Of a DNA stretch of 64,000 bases, positions 34,510 through 45,294 are shown one piece after another. A program made the position numbers and the translations under genes. The notes beneath the pieces were generated by a model. It was not told the DNA's origin. It saw nothing but the letters and a program-made list of their open reading frames with translations, and made no database searches. Source of the stretch: Mixophyes australis (taxonomy: Eukaryota > Chordata > Amphibia > Anura > Limnodynastidae); assembly GCA_036250195.1 (NCBI GenBank), contig JAVHZZ010000004.1, forward strand, positions 158,563,227 through 158,627,226, written 5' to 3'. How positions within the stretch are numbered: the first letter of the stretch is position 1; each line of letters opens with the position of its first letter.

Positions 34510-35481
34510 CATGACATGTAAGATGGGACTGGGCAACACTGCCAAGATGACATCTCCCGAGGCCCGCAGGGTAACATGGACTGTCATATTCTTTCACTAG
34601 GTGGATAGGGGAAAAACATATTACGGACACATGGGGTAATAAGTAGGAAGGGACAGGAAGTGAAGGGCAGCTGCAAGCCCTGACAAATTACAAAACCATG
34701 GAAGAGGTTAATTTCAGGATGGACTGTGTGTTATCCAAGATCTGGAGGTGAGGAAAGATAAGTATTGCCATTGATTATCAAAGCAATGACCCAGACATTG
34801 TGACAGGGACACAGCAGGGGAGCCACTATGGAAAGGCCAACTCATCTCCACTCCCACCTTAACCCCCTGGCCCAGCAGCCACTAATGGTTAAGAGGAAGA
34901 CAACCAGGGGTTTGACCGGGGAGGTGAAAACACAGAGGGAATTTGACCATGGGAATAAGATGCCATTCAGGTGGGGTGGGTGGGGGCATTCATTCTGAGG
35001 ATTGATTCTTGGAAGGAGTGGGGCTAACTGGTGTTCTCTATCGGTGATCATCGCTGTCCTGTACCTGGCTATGCAGGTTCTGGGTAAATTGGTGTGCCTA
35101 CTGGAGTGGGGAAACTCCTGTCAGTGCATAGCCTTTACTCAACCCTGCCCCCCCAGAGCCCCATCACGCTGGTGGCTTGGTCAAACAGCTGGGCACAGCA
35201 AGATACCAAGACCCCATGGACCTTCTGTTGGCAGACTCTTCTGCCTGTTAAACTTTTGCATGGCTAAGTTGGGTGAGAAAACTTGCTGGGACCCCTATTA
35301 AGACTAGTGATCTGCTGATCTATTGTTTAAAGTGTGCATTTTTATATTCTGTTGTTTAACAGTAAAAAAAGTAAAGAAAGCATTGCATCTTTCGATCTCA
35401 CCCCTTGCCTGTGTGATTTCTGAACCTAAACGGGCTGGGTAACCTAGTGAACTTCGGTTCTAAAAACCCAGTTTCCTCCCA
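34510..35481. mobile_element. LTR-like repeat related to 969-2017
   Basis: The segment 34805-35030 aligns with 1465-1700 (shared phrases such as 'aggggagccact' and 'attctgaggattgat'). The terminal 20 bp before 35481 aligns with the last 20 bp of the element at 969-2017. The left boundary is unclear. It contains one copy of a 30-bp sequence repeated exactly at 35513-35542. Confidence 0.5.
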
Positions 35482-36627
35482 ATATTCTGTATTTTCTAAG
35501 CATATTTTAGCACAGTGCATAGCCTTTACTCAACCCTGCCCCACGATGAAGACAAGCAAGTTAGAAAAATAAAGAATGTAAAAAATTTGGAGATGAATCT
35601 TGAAAAGTACTGGTTCACTGGAAGTAACCTTAAATTCCTCTCTCTGCACTGTGATATGTATTTATTTGAAATATTTAACTTTGATCACATAAATTTGAGT
35701 TTATTTTTTTGTCATGTGTATAATGATATATAATGATAGCATTATATCATATAAGAACAGCTAACATGCTACATGTAGATAAATAAATGAATGGTATGAT
35801 AATTTAAGTAAAATGTCTTAATCAAAATAAAACAAATACTTGTACTCCTTGCAGAATAAATTTTATTGACTTTATTCATGTTTTTGCATGTTTCTTATTA
35901 TAAATAACATTAGACATTACAAAACGTGCTTTTTTTTGTCCCTAATGGGACATACATTGTTGCCTGATTTCAGCCACATGTGGCTATAGATTTTAGAAGG
36001 TGGTGATTAGGTTCTTGGATATTTAAGTGAATGAAAGTAACATAAATAATAGATATAGAGTAACTTTAACAATTTGAAGAACAAGAGCACTATTTGACCA
36101 ATCATTGTAAAAGAACTCACAATGCATTTTCCTGACTCACACCTCTTAGTTTCAATAAAGGATTTCATTACATGATCCAATAACAACTAAAATCAAGAAT
36201 TTGAGAGCTGGAAAAAATCAGATTAGTCCATATAATCTACTAATTTCAGTGCATTTTCAGATGGGTTTAATTTTGTGTGTTCACTGTAGTATGTTGTTTT
36301 TCCCATGTATTTTTTAATTCTTTAATTGTAAGAATAACTGTAATGGTCATCAGTGATACCAGTAGATCAGTGCTATTACCAGGCTAATTACCTTTGAACT
36401 TACCTTTAGCAGGTCCCTTTATCAGATAACTAATGGCCTTATTTACAGTTTGACGCATGAGCGTGTTGAACATAGGTGAATCACTTTTATTGCAAACAAA
36501 TTATACTTATGTGTGTATTTTGAGTCGCAAGAAATGCCAAACTCAAAAACAGTAGCATTTGCGCCAGGTGTACGACAGGCATACAAGTGTGCATATTTAT
36601 GCCTAACACTAGTGTTGAGATGAGAGT
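35482..36627. other. No gene seen
   Basis: AT-rich, with no domain or RNA gene recognised. It holds the second copy of the 30-bp repeat (35513-35542). Confidence 0.55.
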
Positions 36628-36635
36628 CTCTAGAG

Positions 36636-36883
36636 CAGTGATAGGCAACCTGATACACTTCAGGTGCCGCATGGGTGACCCTCTAACCTTCAAAAGGGCC
36701 GCACAGTAGGCTGGATACACACTACAGGGTTTTCAGTCGATTATCGGGCCAATCACCGATAAACGGCTGTTGCATTAGTGTGTACACTGCAACGATGAAC
36801 AATTATCATTCCAAAGCACATAAAGGTGGAAGGAGCTGGGGGCTTCAGGTAAGGGCTCAGAGGCCGCCTTTAGGTCATCACTA
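36636..36883. mobile_element. hAT non-autonomous element
   Basis: Left end CAGTGATAGGCAACC, right end the complement of TAGTGATGACC, flanked by CTCTAGAG (36628-36635) and CTCTAAAG (36884-36891), an 8-bp duplication with one mismatch. The interior at 36735-36830 resembles 8190-8300, indicating a foreign segment captured or inserted within it. Confidence 0.7.
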
Positions 36884-36899
36884 CTCTAAAGAGTAAGAT

Positions 36900-37480
36900 G
36901 AGACCAAGCTGCTGTGAAGGTCCCCTGAAGAGATACATTGGACCTGTACCCACAGACATTTCAAATCTAGAGATAAAAGCATTAACATGAAAAAAAATAT
37001 TTTCTTCTTCTCCCCTCACTTCCCCTCATTGCCGTATTGCCAGTGCATAAAATTGTGCATGGTATTTGGAATCTTGTATTGTTTGCTTTCTTTTTTACCT
37101 GTTTATAGCTCCTCCATTGACTCTGGCTCTTTTGTATTTCTGTCTTGCATTTCCTTTTGTAAAATCCAATAAAAAATGTTTATTAAAAAAAAAAAGAAAA
37201 GAAAAAAAAGCATTAACGTGATTAGCATTTATTGCAAAAAAAAAACCTATCCAGAAGCATAGAACATAACAATATAGTTTGTAAGCTAGTGGTCCCTTAA
37301 CATTAATAGGATACTGTTACTGAAGTTTGTTATTGATCTACATACACTGCTGTTTGCTTTTGGTTTATAAGTTGCAAATAAACTCAGTTATTCCAACATC
37401 TTAAGTGAATGCTACTTAAGGTTTGTCAGGATTTCCAATATAAAGACCATTAAGAGAATGTAAGTGGAACAAAGCTGGTA
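36900..37480. other. No gene seen
   Basis: A C/T-rich open frame at 36987-37172 ends in an AATAAA and an A-rich run (37165-37210), which looks like the tail of an old retroposon without a recognisable body. Confidence 0.4.
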
Positions 37481-37640
37481 GCTACTGTAGATGCTGGATT
37501 GCTTGGGGAGCAATACACTGCAGACACAGTAACACAGAAGAGTCAAACCAGCCAGGGATCAAAGCCAGACGGTTCAACACGATATCAGGGAGAAGCAGGT
37601 ACGAAGCCAGAACAATGCCAAGTCAGGGGTTACAGAAATA
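37480..37640 (-). mobile_element. LTR-type repeat fragment (tentative)
   Basis: Phrases such as 'aaccagccagggatcaaagc' and 'gaagcaggtacgaagccag' have the style of the repeated untranslated parts of LTRs like 43350-44833. It lacks ends or a promoter. Confidence 0.3.
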
Positions 37641-38093
37641 TTTTGTTGTACCAAAGCACATTGTATCATGTGATCTAGTTTTATAAACTTCCTAAAAATC
37701 ATGATTAACATTGGAATGATGTCGGGCAAATGTGAAAGTCACAATATTTTCAGCAGTGATTATGAGAGATGAAGATCACAGATCTAAAGGTAAATTATTT
37801 AGGTGTGTAGAAATGAATCTGCACGATTATTGGGATTTTCAGTCATTTGGTAAAATCATTACAGAAATCGCATCTGAAGTAATTTTCAATAGCGTATACT
37901 CAGCTTAAGAAACCTTAACGAGTGTCCAGAAATATTAGGTAATCAGAGATCTCTGATTACGCAATATCAGTAAAAAGGTAAATATTCTTATGTAAGTAAC
38001 AAATCAACAACCGTTATTAAAGCTAATAAAGTCTTAGTGACTTGACTAGGTCAAGTCAAATGTGCTTGCATTATCCTCAACTAAAGAGACAAA

Positions 38094-38270
38094 TGGGCTA
38101 TATTTACTAAGCTGCGGGTTTGAAAAAGTGGGGATGTTGCCTATAGCAACCAATCAGATTCTAGCTTTCATTTATTTAGTACCTTCTACAAAATGAAAGA
38201 TAGAATCTGATTGGTGGCTATCGGCAACATCCCCACTTTTTCAAACCCGCAGCTTAGTAAATCTAGCCCA
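38094..38270. mobile_element. Foldback MITE (177 bp)
   Basis: An almost perfect inverted repeat: the arm around 'ttactaagctgcgggtttga' and 'ggggatgttgcctatagcaa' returns in complement on the right. It shares 'gatgttgcctatagcaacca' wording with the foldback at 57660-57856. Confidence 0.82.
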
Positions 38271-39390
38271 AATATGTTCAATGTTTGATGTTGGAGTGGG
38301 ATGGCCACATCAGTCTTTTTTACTATAATTGAATAAAGTTATAAAACAAATAGGAAACATAATACTAATATTCAGTACAATAAAATATACAATAAAAAAG
38401 CAACTGAGGGTCCCCTAAGCTGTAAAGGCCATTCACCCAGACATAAACCAGGTATATCTCTAAAACAAACACCAGATGAAAATAATAATGAAATCCCCCT
38501 CCAGTTGCAACATACACTAACTTGAAGGGCCACAGACTGCATCACTAGTCCATCATCAGTACCCATAAGATCTGATGCCTAGTGGAAACCATGAACTAAA
38601 CAATGCCCCTTTCTACCTCAATACCCATACCACAACATACAATTCAGTTACATGCATCATTAGCCCTCTAGTTTTAAATAGAAAATAAAAAAATAAACAT
38701 AAAACAACAGACAGCATACTGAGATCCTCTATCATAATACATATGCTACACCTAAAGTCCCCCCTCCAACAGTTTATATTTCTGTAGCAAAAAGAGACAG
38801 CTATATTAAACCCCATTAATCTAATACACTCAACCACTAATCTATAACATAGCAACATTACTATATCAGCATTGCATTGCACAAATCAACAACCCACTAG
38901 CAAAGCACTACATTAATACCATTTAGAACAATATTTACAATACATTTGTGGCTGGATCACGTATACATAATTTATTGTAGATATTTATTTTAATTAGGGG
39001 TGCAGTGTCGATTTGTATATCATTACAAATGTACTGATTTTTGATACAGTGTATTAGAAATATACTTATTTCTGAGGTATTGATTTCTGATGCAGTAGGC
39101 ATTTGTTTGAGGAAATCGGTTGTGTAGCTTCGAGAGGAAATCTTCTATAAGGATAATTAGACCTTTTTCATGTGAAGGGACAAACACTTGCTTTAGCCTC
39201 AATGCCCAACAGGAGGTCGTTACCTTCCTTTAATGTTTAGTTTTCATCCTATATCTTAGAACCTGTCTGAATAACGCAACCAGCAAGTTTTAAGAAATAA
39301 AAGTTTGGTGAAAATTTTGTTAATTTTGCATTTCATTTAAATCCAACTTTGGAGAACATATTGCGTCCTGAAACTAAATATCTGATATAA
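38271..39390. other. No gene seen
   Basis: Includes a diverged 'cattaatagccc'-type stretch (38640-38950). No coding was recognised. Confidence 0.5.
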
Positions 39391-40035
39391 TATCTCAGTC
39401 TTTGCGGAGCCATCTAGGGCTCGGTGTTACACCTGCTAACATGCGCATGTAGTATTATACTATCTGTACCTTCTGGAGATTACTAGTGCAACTGTCCTTA
39501 TTAGGACGGCTTAAGCTAATAAAACATCACTGTTTCAAGATCCTGCTTTGACACCTACTTACCTGCAACAATTCCTGTGACCAACAGATTAGACCAGTGA
39601 TGGTTAACCTGTGACACTCCAGATGTTGTGAAACTACAAGCCCCAGCATGCTTTGCCAGCTATCAGCTAGTTATCTACTGGCAAAGCATGCTGGGTCTTG
39701 TAGTTTCACAACACCTGGAGTGTCACAGATTAGCCACCACTGGATTAGACCAATCTAATCTGTTATCTGGCTGTTCTGAGGTTGAAGCCCAGCATCCAGT
39801 ACCAACACTTTTCCCATTACCCTGCAACTCTGGCCAGTGTGATAGGCCAGGGAGAACCATCCACAACAACCCTGATCTGAAGACAAGAGGTGCCGGTGTA
39901 GGAGCCTTGTGGTGACAGCAACAAGGCCTCCCTACTGCAGTTAGAGGATGCAATTTTGGATAAAGAAACTGGATGGTGGCAAGGCAAGCCCAACCGGTCC
40001 CCAGCAGCACTGATAGGGCGGCATAGGAGCTCGAT
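39390..40035 (+). mobile_element. Possible LTR-like repeat, interrupted by a MITE
   Basis: Before the MITE (39595-39742) there is an AATAAA (39519-39524) in a promoter-proximal-looking block. After it the sequence is richer in G+C than its surroundings (to about 40035). No ends or coding are seen, so the call is weak. Confidence 0.25.
39595..39742. mobile_element. hAT foldback MITE with perfect 8-bp TSD
   Basis: A 148-bp element with long inverted arms (CAGTGATGG at the left; the complement of CAGTGGTGG at the right). The arms contain 'aagccccagcatgctttgcc' and its complement. GATTAGAC is duplicated exactly at 39587-39594 and 39743-39750. The arms span most of the element. Confidence 0.93.
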
Positions 40036-40039
40036 CCTG

Positions 40040-40780
40040 TCACCACATTGAAAATATACCCCACAGTAATACTATGTTTATGCAGCACTGTACCATATCT
40101 ACAGTACAGTAACAGTAACACTAATTTAATAATACCATACTGCACAATATCTGCAATACAGTAACACATTATTACATTAAAAACATACAGTAAAACAAAA
40201 CTACATTAATACTGCACAACACAATATCAACAATTCAGTAAATTTGCACATTTACAGCATTATTTATTTATTCATTTCATGTACAACCCCATACATCCTG
40301 GGCATAATAATAATAAACACAACAAAATATGGATTAGTGTTGTATAACTATGTGCAGTAAAGGCACAACCACAGATAATGTAATGGAGCCCAAAGACTTC
40401 CATTGTAAAAAAAACAGAGAGGAGGTAATCTATAAAGGAAAAAACAGGCGCTTTGCAATACAAAAGTAGTTTTGATTCAACCATGTGCCACAATTTGCAC
40501 AATTGAGCCTAGATTTCCACCAGGGAGCTTAGTTTTACTGAACAAGATGGCCACGTTTTTGGAGGAGAAACAGTGTGAACAAGCGTGACAGTGAGCAGTT
40601 TGAGTGGAGTGACAGTGTACCCGTGAAGTACAGGTGTGCCTCGTTTTGCAGAGCAGTTCAGAAATGAGATTTGTTGAAATGGGATAAAGAGTTGGTGAGG
40701 GTGCATTTTCAGGAGCTTTTCAAAAACATATTAGTAGGTTAAGTGGCTTCTGACAAAATTGTCCCTAGTGTGTCTGCGCT
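40040..40780. other. No gene seen
   Basis: Starts with diverged 'acattaata' units. At 40530-40720 it is purine-rich and non-coding by inspection. Confidence 0.5.
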
Positions 40781-40783
40781 TAT

Positions 40784-40935
40784 ATGGTAGGGACTTTAGA
40801 CTCTAAGCTGCAATAGGGCAGGGACGGATTTGAATGATTCAATATTCTCTGGCAAACACTGTGTTATACAAATAAACAATTATAATAATGATAATAATAA
40901 TAATAATAACAACAACAATAATAAAAATAATTCCT
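40784..40935 (+). mobile_element. LINE 3' tail with (AAT)n
   Basis: The wording 'gcagggacggatttgaatga', then 'tatacaaataaacaattata' and an (AATAAT)n tail, is the style of L2-like 3' ends. Nothing coding precedes it, so it is a strongly 5'-truncated copy. Confidence 0.65.
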
Positions 40936-42780
40936 TGCCATGTCAAAGACTTGATTATTTTATCAGCTCAGAGCTGGTGAATATTAGGTCTCATCATATA
41001 TGAAACTTAACCGACCATTATTTTAGTAGAAAGATGAAAAGTTTATTTGAACAGAATGGTAGTAAAGGGTTAAGGCATAAGAGGTTGTTGTTCAAGTGTG
41101 ACAGTGAGCACTATGAGGCCAATGAGCAGGGCCATCTTAACAGCATTATAGGCCGCTGGGCAAAGCAGTGCACCGGGGACCCTACTTACACAACCACTCA
41201 CAGGAATAAAAATATATATTATCGATAAAATTAAGCTTAGATTTATTGGTACCTCCAACTAAATCAGTGTCAAAACATAAAAAAATATGCTATACAGCAG
41301 ATATTAATTAACACAAACATTTGGGCAATATAACATAAGCCTTGAAGTTGAAAAACAAGAAATTCAACATAAAAATGGTACCCAGTTGATGAACCATACA
41401 GATTAGATGGCACATACAGAATAGACAGTGTTCAACACAAATATTTGCGAAATTTGTAAGCTTCTATATAGAACCTTACAAATGTCATATGTTTAATGTC
41501 AGGTGATGCCATCTAGTTGCTATAAGGAAACGCATTCTTGAAGCTAGGAAAAAATATTTTCTTGAGCAGAATCAGTGACATTTCGATAAAAATAACCTTT
41601 GGAAAATGCTCCAATTAAACAGTCTGTTTATGCTCCTGGGCAAAAGCACATTTCAAGTATAAATGCAATTTATATACATGTAGTGTACTTTTGGCAATAT
41701 ATATTTTAGTTTTCTTTAAATTATACTTAAGTGCATATTTGTGACATTTTTTCATATTTAACTCCCAAAGTCCTATACCTAAGTCCTGTTCTGACAAGTT
41801 CATTGTGTTTTTTTGTTGAGCTGGCTCTAGGCCCTATGACCCTAAGGAAGCTGAGTAGACAAAAGGGAGATTCATTTGATGCAGTTTTTTTTTATTTAGT
41901 GAACAATTATCTTTGAAATGACAGGACATAAGGCATTTTAGCTGATATATTTCAAAGGAAAGTATCATATGACATCCTTTTATAACTAGCATCATGGTCT
42001 TTATAACAAATGACTCACCAGATACCATTTTACAAAATGATCTTGATGACATTCAGCAATGTTACTGCAAATTTGATGCCATTCTGCTAACATTTTCTAA
42101 AACTTGTTTTGAAATATTGCCATTTCCAGTTGCATATTGATTTATATCCACATATTATAATAGTTTTTATTTCCAGTGCAAAATTAGTTACATGTCCCCT
42201 TTCATCTGGGATTTATATTACAACTGTATATTTTATCATGTAAAGAACAATATAGACTGGCATAGAATATCTTAGGAGAATCAATGATCTAACACATGCT
42301 GCTTGCAGCATTTATTTGGAATTGGAAAGTAACATGTAGACATTACTTGGCCAGTCCTGAGGGTTAGAGGTGCTCACCCAGTTTTGGCTGCTGGGAAAAT
42401 TACTTTCCCAGTAGCCCCATCATCAGGGGCTGATGGGAGAGATCTGGTTATATACCACTGCAGAGTTGAAAACTTGATTTCTAGTGTTGGGACATGCAAC
42501 AGGTAAGGATGCTGAGACTGTGCTCTACATGAGAAGATCCAAAGGCCAGCCACAAACTATATTGCAGAACAGTGTCCAGTAGTGGGAGCCCTGCTGCACT
42601 GGAGACCCTGATATGTTCATTACCAGGGATCAGGAGTCTGTCTCTGGCAGCACCGCTTATCCCTATACTAGCTATTCTGCTTATTGTGCAATTTGCTAGA
42701 AATGGTGTCAGAAGTGACATAACAGCATTAGTTTTACACTTCATCTAGTTGGAAGAGATCAAGCATAAAACATGTTCTAG
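40936..42780. other. No gene seen
   Basis: AT-rich sequence with short frames and no recognisable domain. A moderately G+C-richer patch at 42350-42720 is unclassified. Confidence 0.55.
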
Positions 42781-42784
42781 TAAA

Positions 42785-42910
42785 ATCATCACCATCATTT
42801 ATTTATATAGCGCCAGCAAATTGTGCAGTAATTTACACTTGGTTACAAAGACAATAATATACAATACTAGTTAATACAGACAAAGAGGTAAGAAGATCCT
42901 GCTCGCAAGC
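42785..42910 (-). mobile_element. LINE 3' tail (antisense)
   Basis: On the minus strand it reads a 3' end with 'gctggcgctatataaataaa' and GATGGTGATG, preceded by 'cctctttgtctgtattaact'. This is a 5'-truncated L2/CR1-like copy. Confidence 0.65.
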
Positions 42911-43344
42911 TTAATTAACTAGTTGTGTCAAAAGAACTGTAATTGGTGGAGATAGGTTCATCTATAATATCCACCTGACAGAGTCATGTGTTTTTCTCCT
43001 TGTATATGAACTAGCGATTGAAATGGCTGCACCATGGATGTGTAGATAGAGGCTCAATTAGAATATGGATTTATGCTATTATGCTACTTTTTGAGCATGG
43101 TCACCAGAACACAATGATTATGATGATTATCAACAGCACTATCTAGCAGCTTGATTGCGTATTGAATATTATATCAAGCTGCGGATAACTATTTGCATTT
43201 GTTATTTGCCATTTCCATTTGAACTAGGTGTTTGTGATTCTTCACATGTTATATTAAAAATGTGACTTTTAGATATATTAATATTGGTCAAGCCAGTCAG
43301 TATAGTTATGGGTAAGGACCAGGTGTTGGTGCAGTGTAGAGTAG
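42911..43344. other. No gene seen
   Basis: AT-rich flank of the solo LTR. No features were recognised. Confidence 0.55.
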
Positions 43345-43573
43345 CATAGTGTCACGGGCACTAGGAGTCTTGCTCAGGATTTCACCAGTTGACAATGCTT
43401 ACCAGAGAGGCGGAGTTTGCACAGCGGTCCTCTGGCAGCAGGGTGAATAGTGGAACGTATATAACAGCAGATGGAGAGAGGGTGCCAATGGAAATGATGA
43501 TAGTCAGTGACTTGCAGCTATACTGGTAAATGAGTCAGCGACTTGCAGCTGTATTGGTAGATGAGTCAGCGAC

Positions 43574-43924
43574 TTGCATCTATAGTGGAAGGCAGGTTTG
43601 AACCACGGAGACCAGGTTGGACGTGAGCAGGTGAAGGAAGGTAACAGGAGAGTCAGTGGTCTGCGTACAGCAAGTTGTACCACTGCTAAGGTGAGAAGAC
43701 TTGTCCAGGTGCAGGTAGGTAGCGGGGAAGTCAGTGGTCTGCGTACAGCAAGTTGTACCACTGCTATGGTGAGAAGACTTGTCCAGGTGCAGGTAGGTAG
43801 CGGGGAAGTCAGTGGTCTGTTTACAGCAAGTTGTACCACTGCTATGGTGAGAAGACTTGTCCAGGTGCAGGTAGGTAGCGGGGAAGTCAGTGGTCTGCGT
43901 ACAGCAAGTTGTATCACTGCTATG
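43574..43924. repeat. 78-bp tandem repeat in the LTR
   Basis: The phrase 'gtcagtggtctgcgtacagc' (one copy reads gtttacagc) recurs at 43652, 43730, 43808 and 43886, exactly 78 bp apart. The units are nearly identical, with partial units at the left edge. Confidence 0.95.
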
Positions 43925-44039
43925 AAAGTGAGGAGTAGATCAGGTGCGGATGAGTGGAGGCATGCAAAGAGTCAATATCGGTATGAAGACACTGAGAGCA
44001 CAGAGGAACTTGTTCCAAACAGATTTGCAGCGTTTACAG

Positions 44040-44580
44040 CTAATAGTCTATAACGGTATGTATACCGCTGCTGAGTAGAGAAGCTTGCACAGAGTGGATA
44101 TGCGGAATAATAACTGATAGTCAATCACAAGTGTGCATATCACTGCTGAGTGGAGAGCTTGTTCCAAACAGATATGCAGCGTAACAACAAATAGTTTATA
44201 GCGGGTATGGATACCGCTGCTGAGTAGAGAGGCTTGTCCTAAGCGGATATGCAAGGTAACAGTTGATAGTCAATAATAAGTAAGCATACCGCTGATGAGT
44301 AGAGAAGCTTGTCCACGAGAATATGCAGGCACAGCAGGGACCCTGAACGGTTGTAGCGGGTATGGGAACCACAGGTGAGCAGAGCAGGTAGTCAGAAGCC
44401 AGCTGAGGACACGAGCAGGATACAGGAGTCTGTAGCGGGTATGAGAACCGCTGATGAGCAGAGCAGGTAATCTAGAAGCCAGCTGAGGACACGAGTAGGA
44501 TGCAGGAATCAGTAGCGGGTATGGAAACCACCGATGAGTAGCACAGGTAATCAGCAGGAAGCTGAAGACACTAGTAGTAC
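44040..44580. repeat. Diverged tandem units in the LTR
   Basis: Units share 'agcgggtatggataccgctg' (itself an imperfect palindrome), 'ctgagtagagaagcttg' and 'gaagccagctgaggacac'. The spacing is roughly 80-90 bp with more divergence than the 78-bp array. Confidence 0.8.
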
Positions 44581-44650
44581 ACAGGAGATACCTTCCGAGA
44601 CTCACAGGGAATGAGACTCAAGATCAGGCAATGAGGTAATGAGCACAGGT

Positions 44651-44660
44651 GCCTTAAATA
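44651..44660 (-). promoter_or_regulatory. TATA-like box of the solo LTR
   Basis: TATTTAAGGC on the minus strand, in the position expected for U3. The LTR-like units A and B carry TATTTAAGG in the same relative place. Confidence 0.6.
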
Positions 44661-44719
44661 GGGAGAGGTGCCTGATCCACCAATGAGATTAAAAGCAAAG
44701 GTCATAAGTTCTTGGATGC

Positions 44720-44731
44720 TGCGCATGCGCA
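44720..44731. promoter_or_regulatory. NRF1-type site in the LTR U3
   Basis: TGCGCATGCGCA is a perfect palindrome matching the NRF1 consensus. It lies about 60 bp upstream of the LTR's TATA-like box on the minus strand. Binding is inferred from the motif only. Confidence 0.6.
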
Positions 44732-44737
44732 GTGCAT

Positions 44738-44748
44738 CAAGATGGCGG
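44738..44748 (+). promoter_or_regulatory. YY1-type site in the LTR U3
   Basis: CAAGATGGCGG matches the YY1 consensus (AAnATGGCG), seven bases from the NRF1-type site. Both sit in the G+C-rich upstream part of the LTR. Confidence 0.55.
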
Positions 44749-45294
44749 GCGGCCGCGGCTCAGGACAGGCGCCGGCAGGAAGGCTAGGGAACCACGCACC
44801 AGCGCAGAGGCACTCACGGTCCGGTGAGTGACACATAGAAAGTAACCAGCGAGGAAGAGTTACAAAGTAATGAAGCACTAAGCTCCATGATGATGTGGTG
44901 GCTGGCAGTTAGGAAGGATGGTTGCTGGATGGTTGATTGAAGCAGCTGAAGCAGTTGGAGGGTAAATGCTGGAGGAGAGGTTAGGCAGTGGGTACTGATA
45001 ATGTGCCCGCTGGAGGACTGCTTTCGATCTGGCAGATTGAGCTGCTGGGTAAAAGCGCCCATAGCAGCATGGTCCAGATCAGTGGATGTGCTCACCGGCA
45101 TAAGGTCCATGGCAACTGGGAGGGAGGCAGTCTCTCTGCACAAAAGGCACTGGGGGCTTAATTCTGGCCAAATATAAAGTACGTAGATAGATTTAGAGTG
45201 GGGTGCATCTTAGCATTAAAGTAAAGCTGCCCAACAATTTTGTACAAGCAATCCCTGCACACAAAAAAAGCATTTGCATCTCTTGTATTGCTAC

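Larger units (their letters stand above)
43350..44833 (-). mobile_element. Solo LTR, 1,484 bp, perfect CATAG duplication
   Basis: Plus-strand ends are TGTCACGGGC and GGTGAGTGACA, with CATAG duplicated exactly at 43345-43349 and 44834-44838. The TATA-like TATTTAAGGC is on the minus strand at 44651-44660, so the LTR points left. Its upstream part (44662-44833) is G+C-rich. The remainder is almost wholly tandem repeats (78-bp units at 43574-43924, diverged units of about 80-85 bp at 44040-44580). No internal region or second LTR exists, so it is the product of LTR-LTR recombination. The long open frames on both strands come from the 78-bp period, a multiple of three, and are not genes. Confidence 0.92.

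Noticed and set aside
36987..37210. Processed pseudogene (C/T-rich frame, AATAAA and A run)
   Set aside because: No parental protein can be recognised and no target duplication was found; recorded only as a possible retroposon tail.
43504..44053. Long overlapping open frames on both strands (137 and 151 codons)
   Set aside because: They are produced by the 78-bp tandem repeat inside a solo LTR and have no domain.
43574..44580. CRISPR-like array of regular repeats
   Set aside because: The units are contiguous tandem repeats in a eukaryotic LTR, with no spacers and no cas genes.
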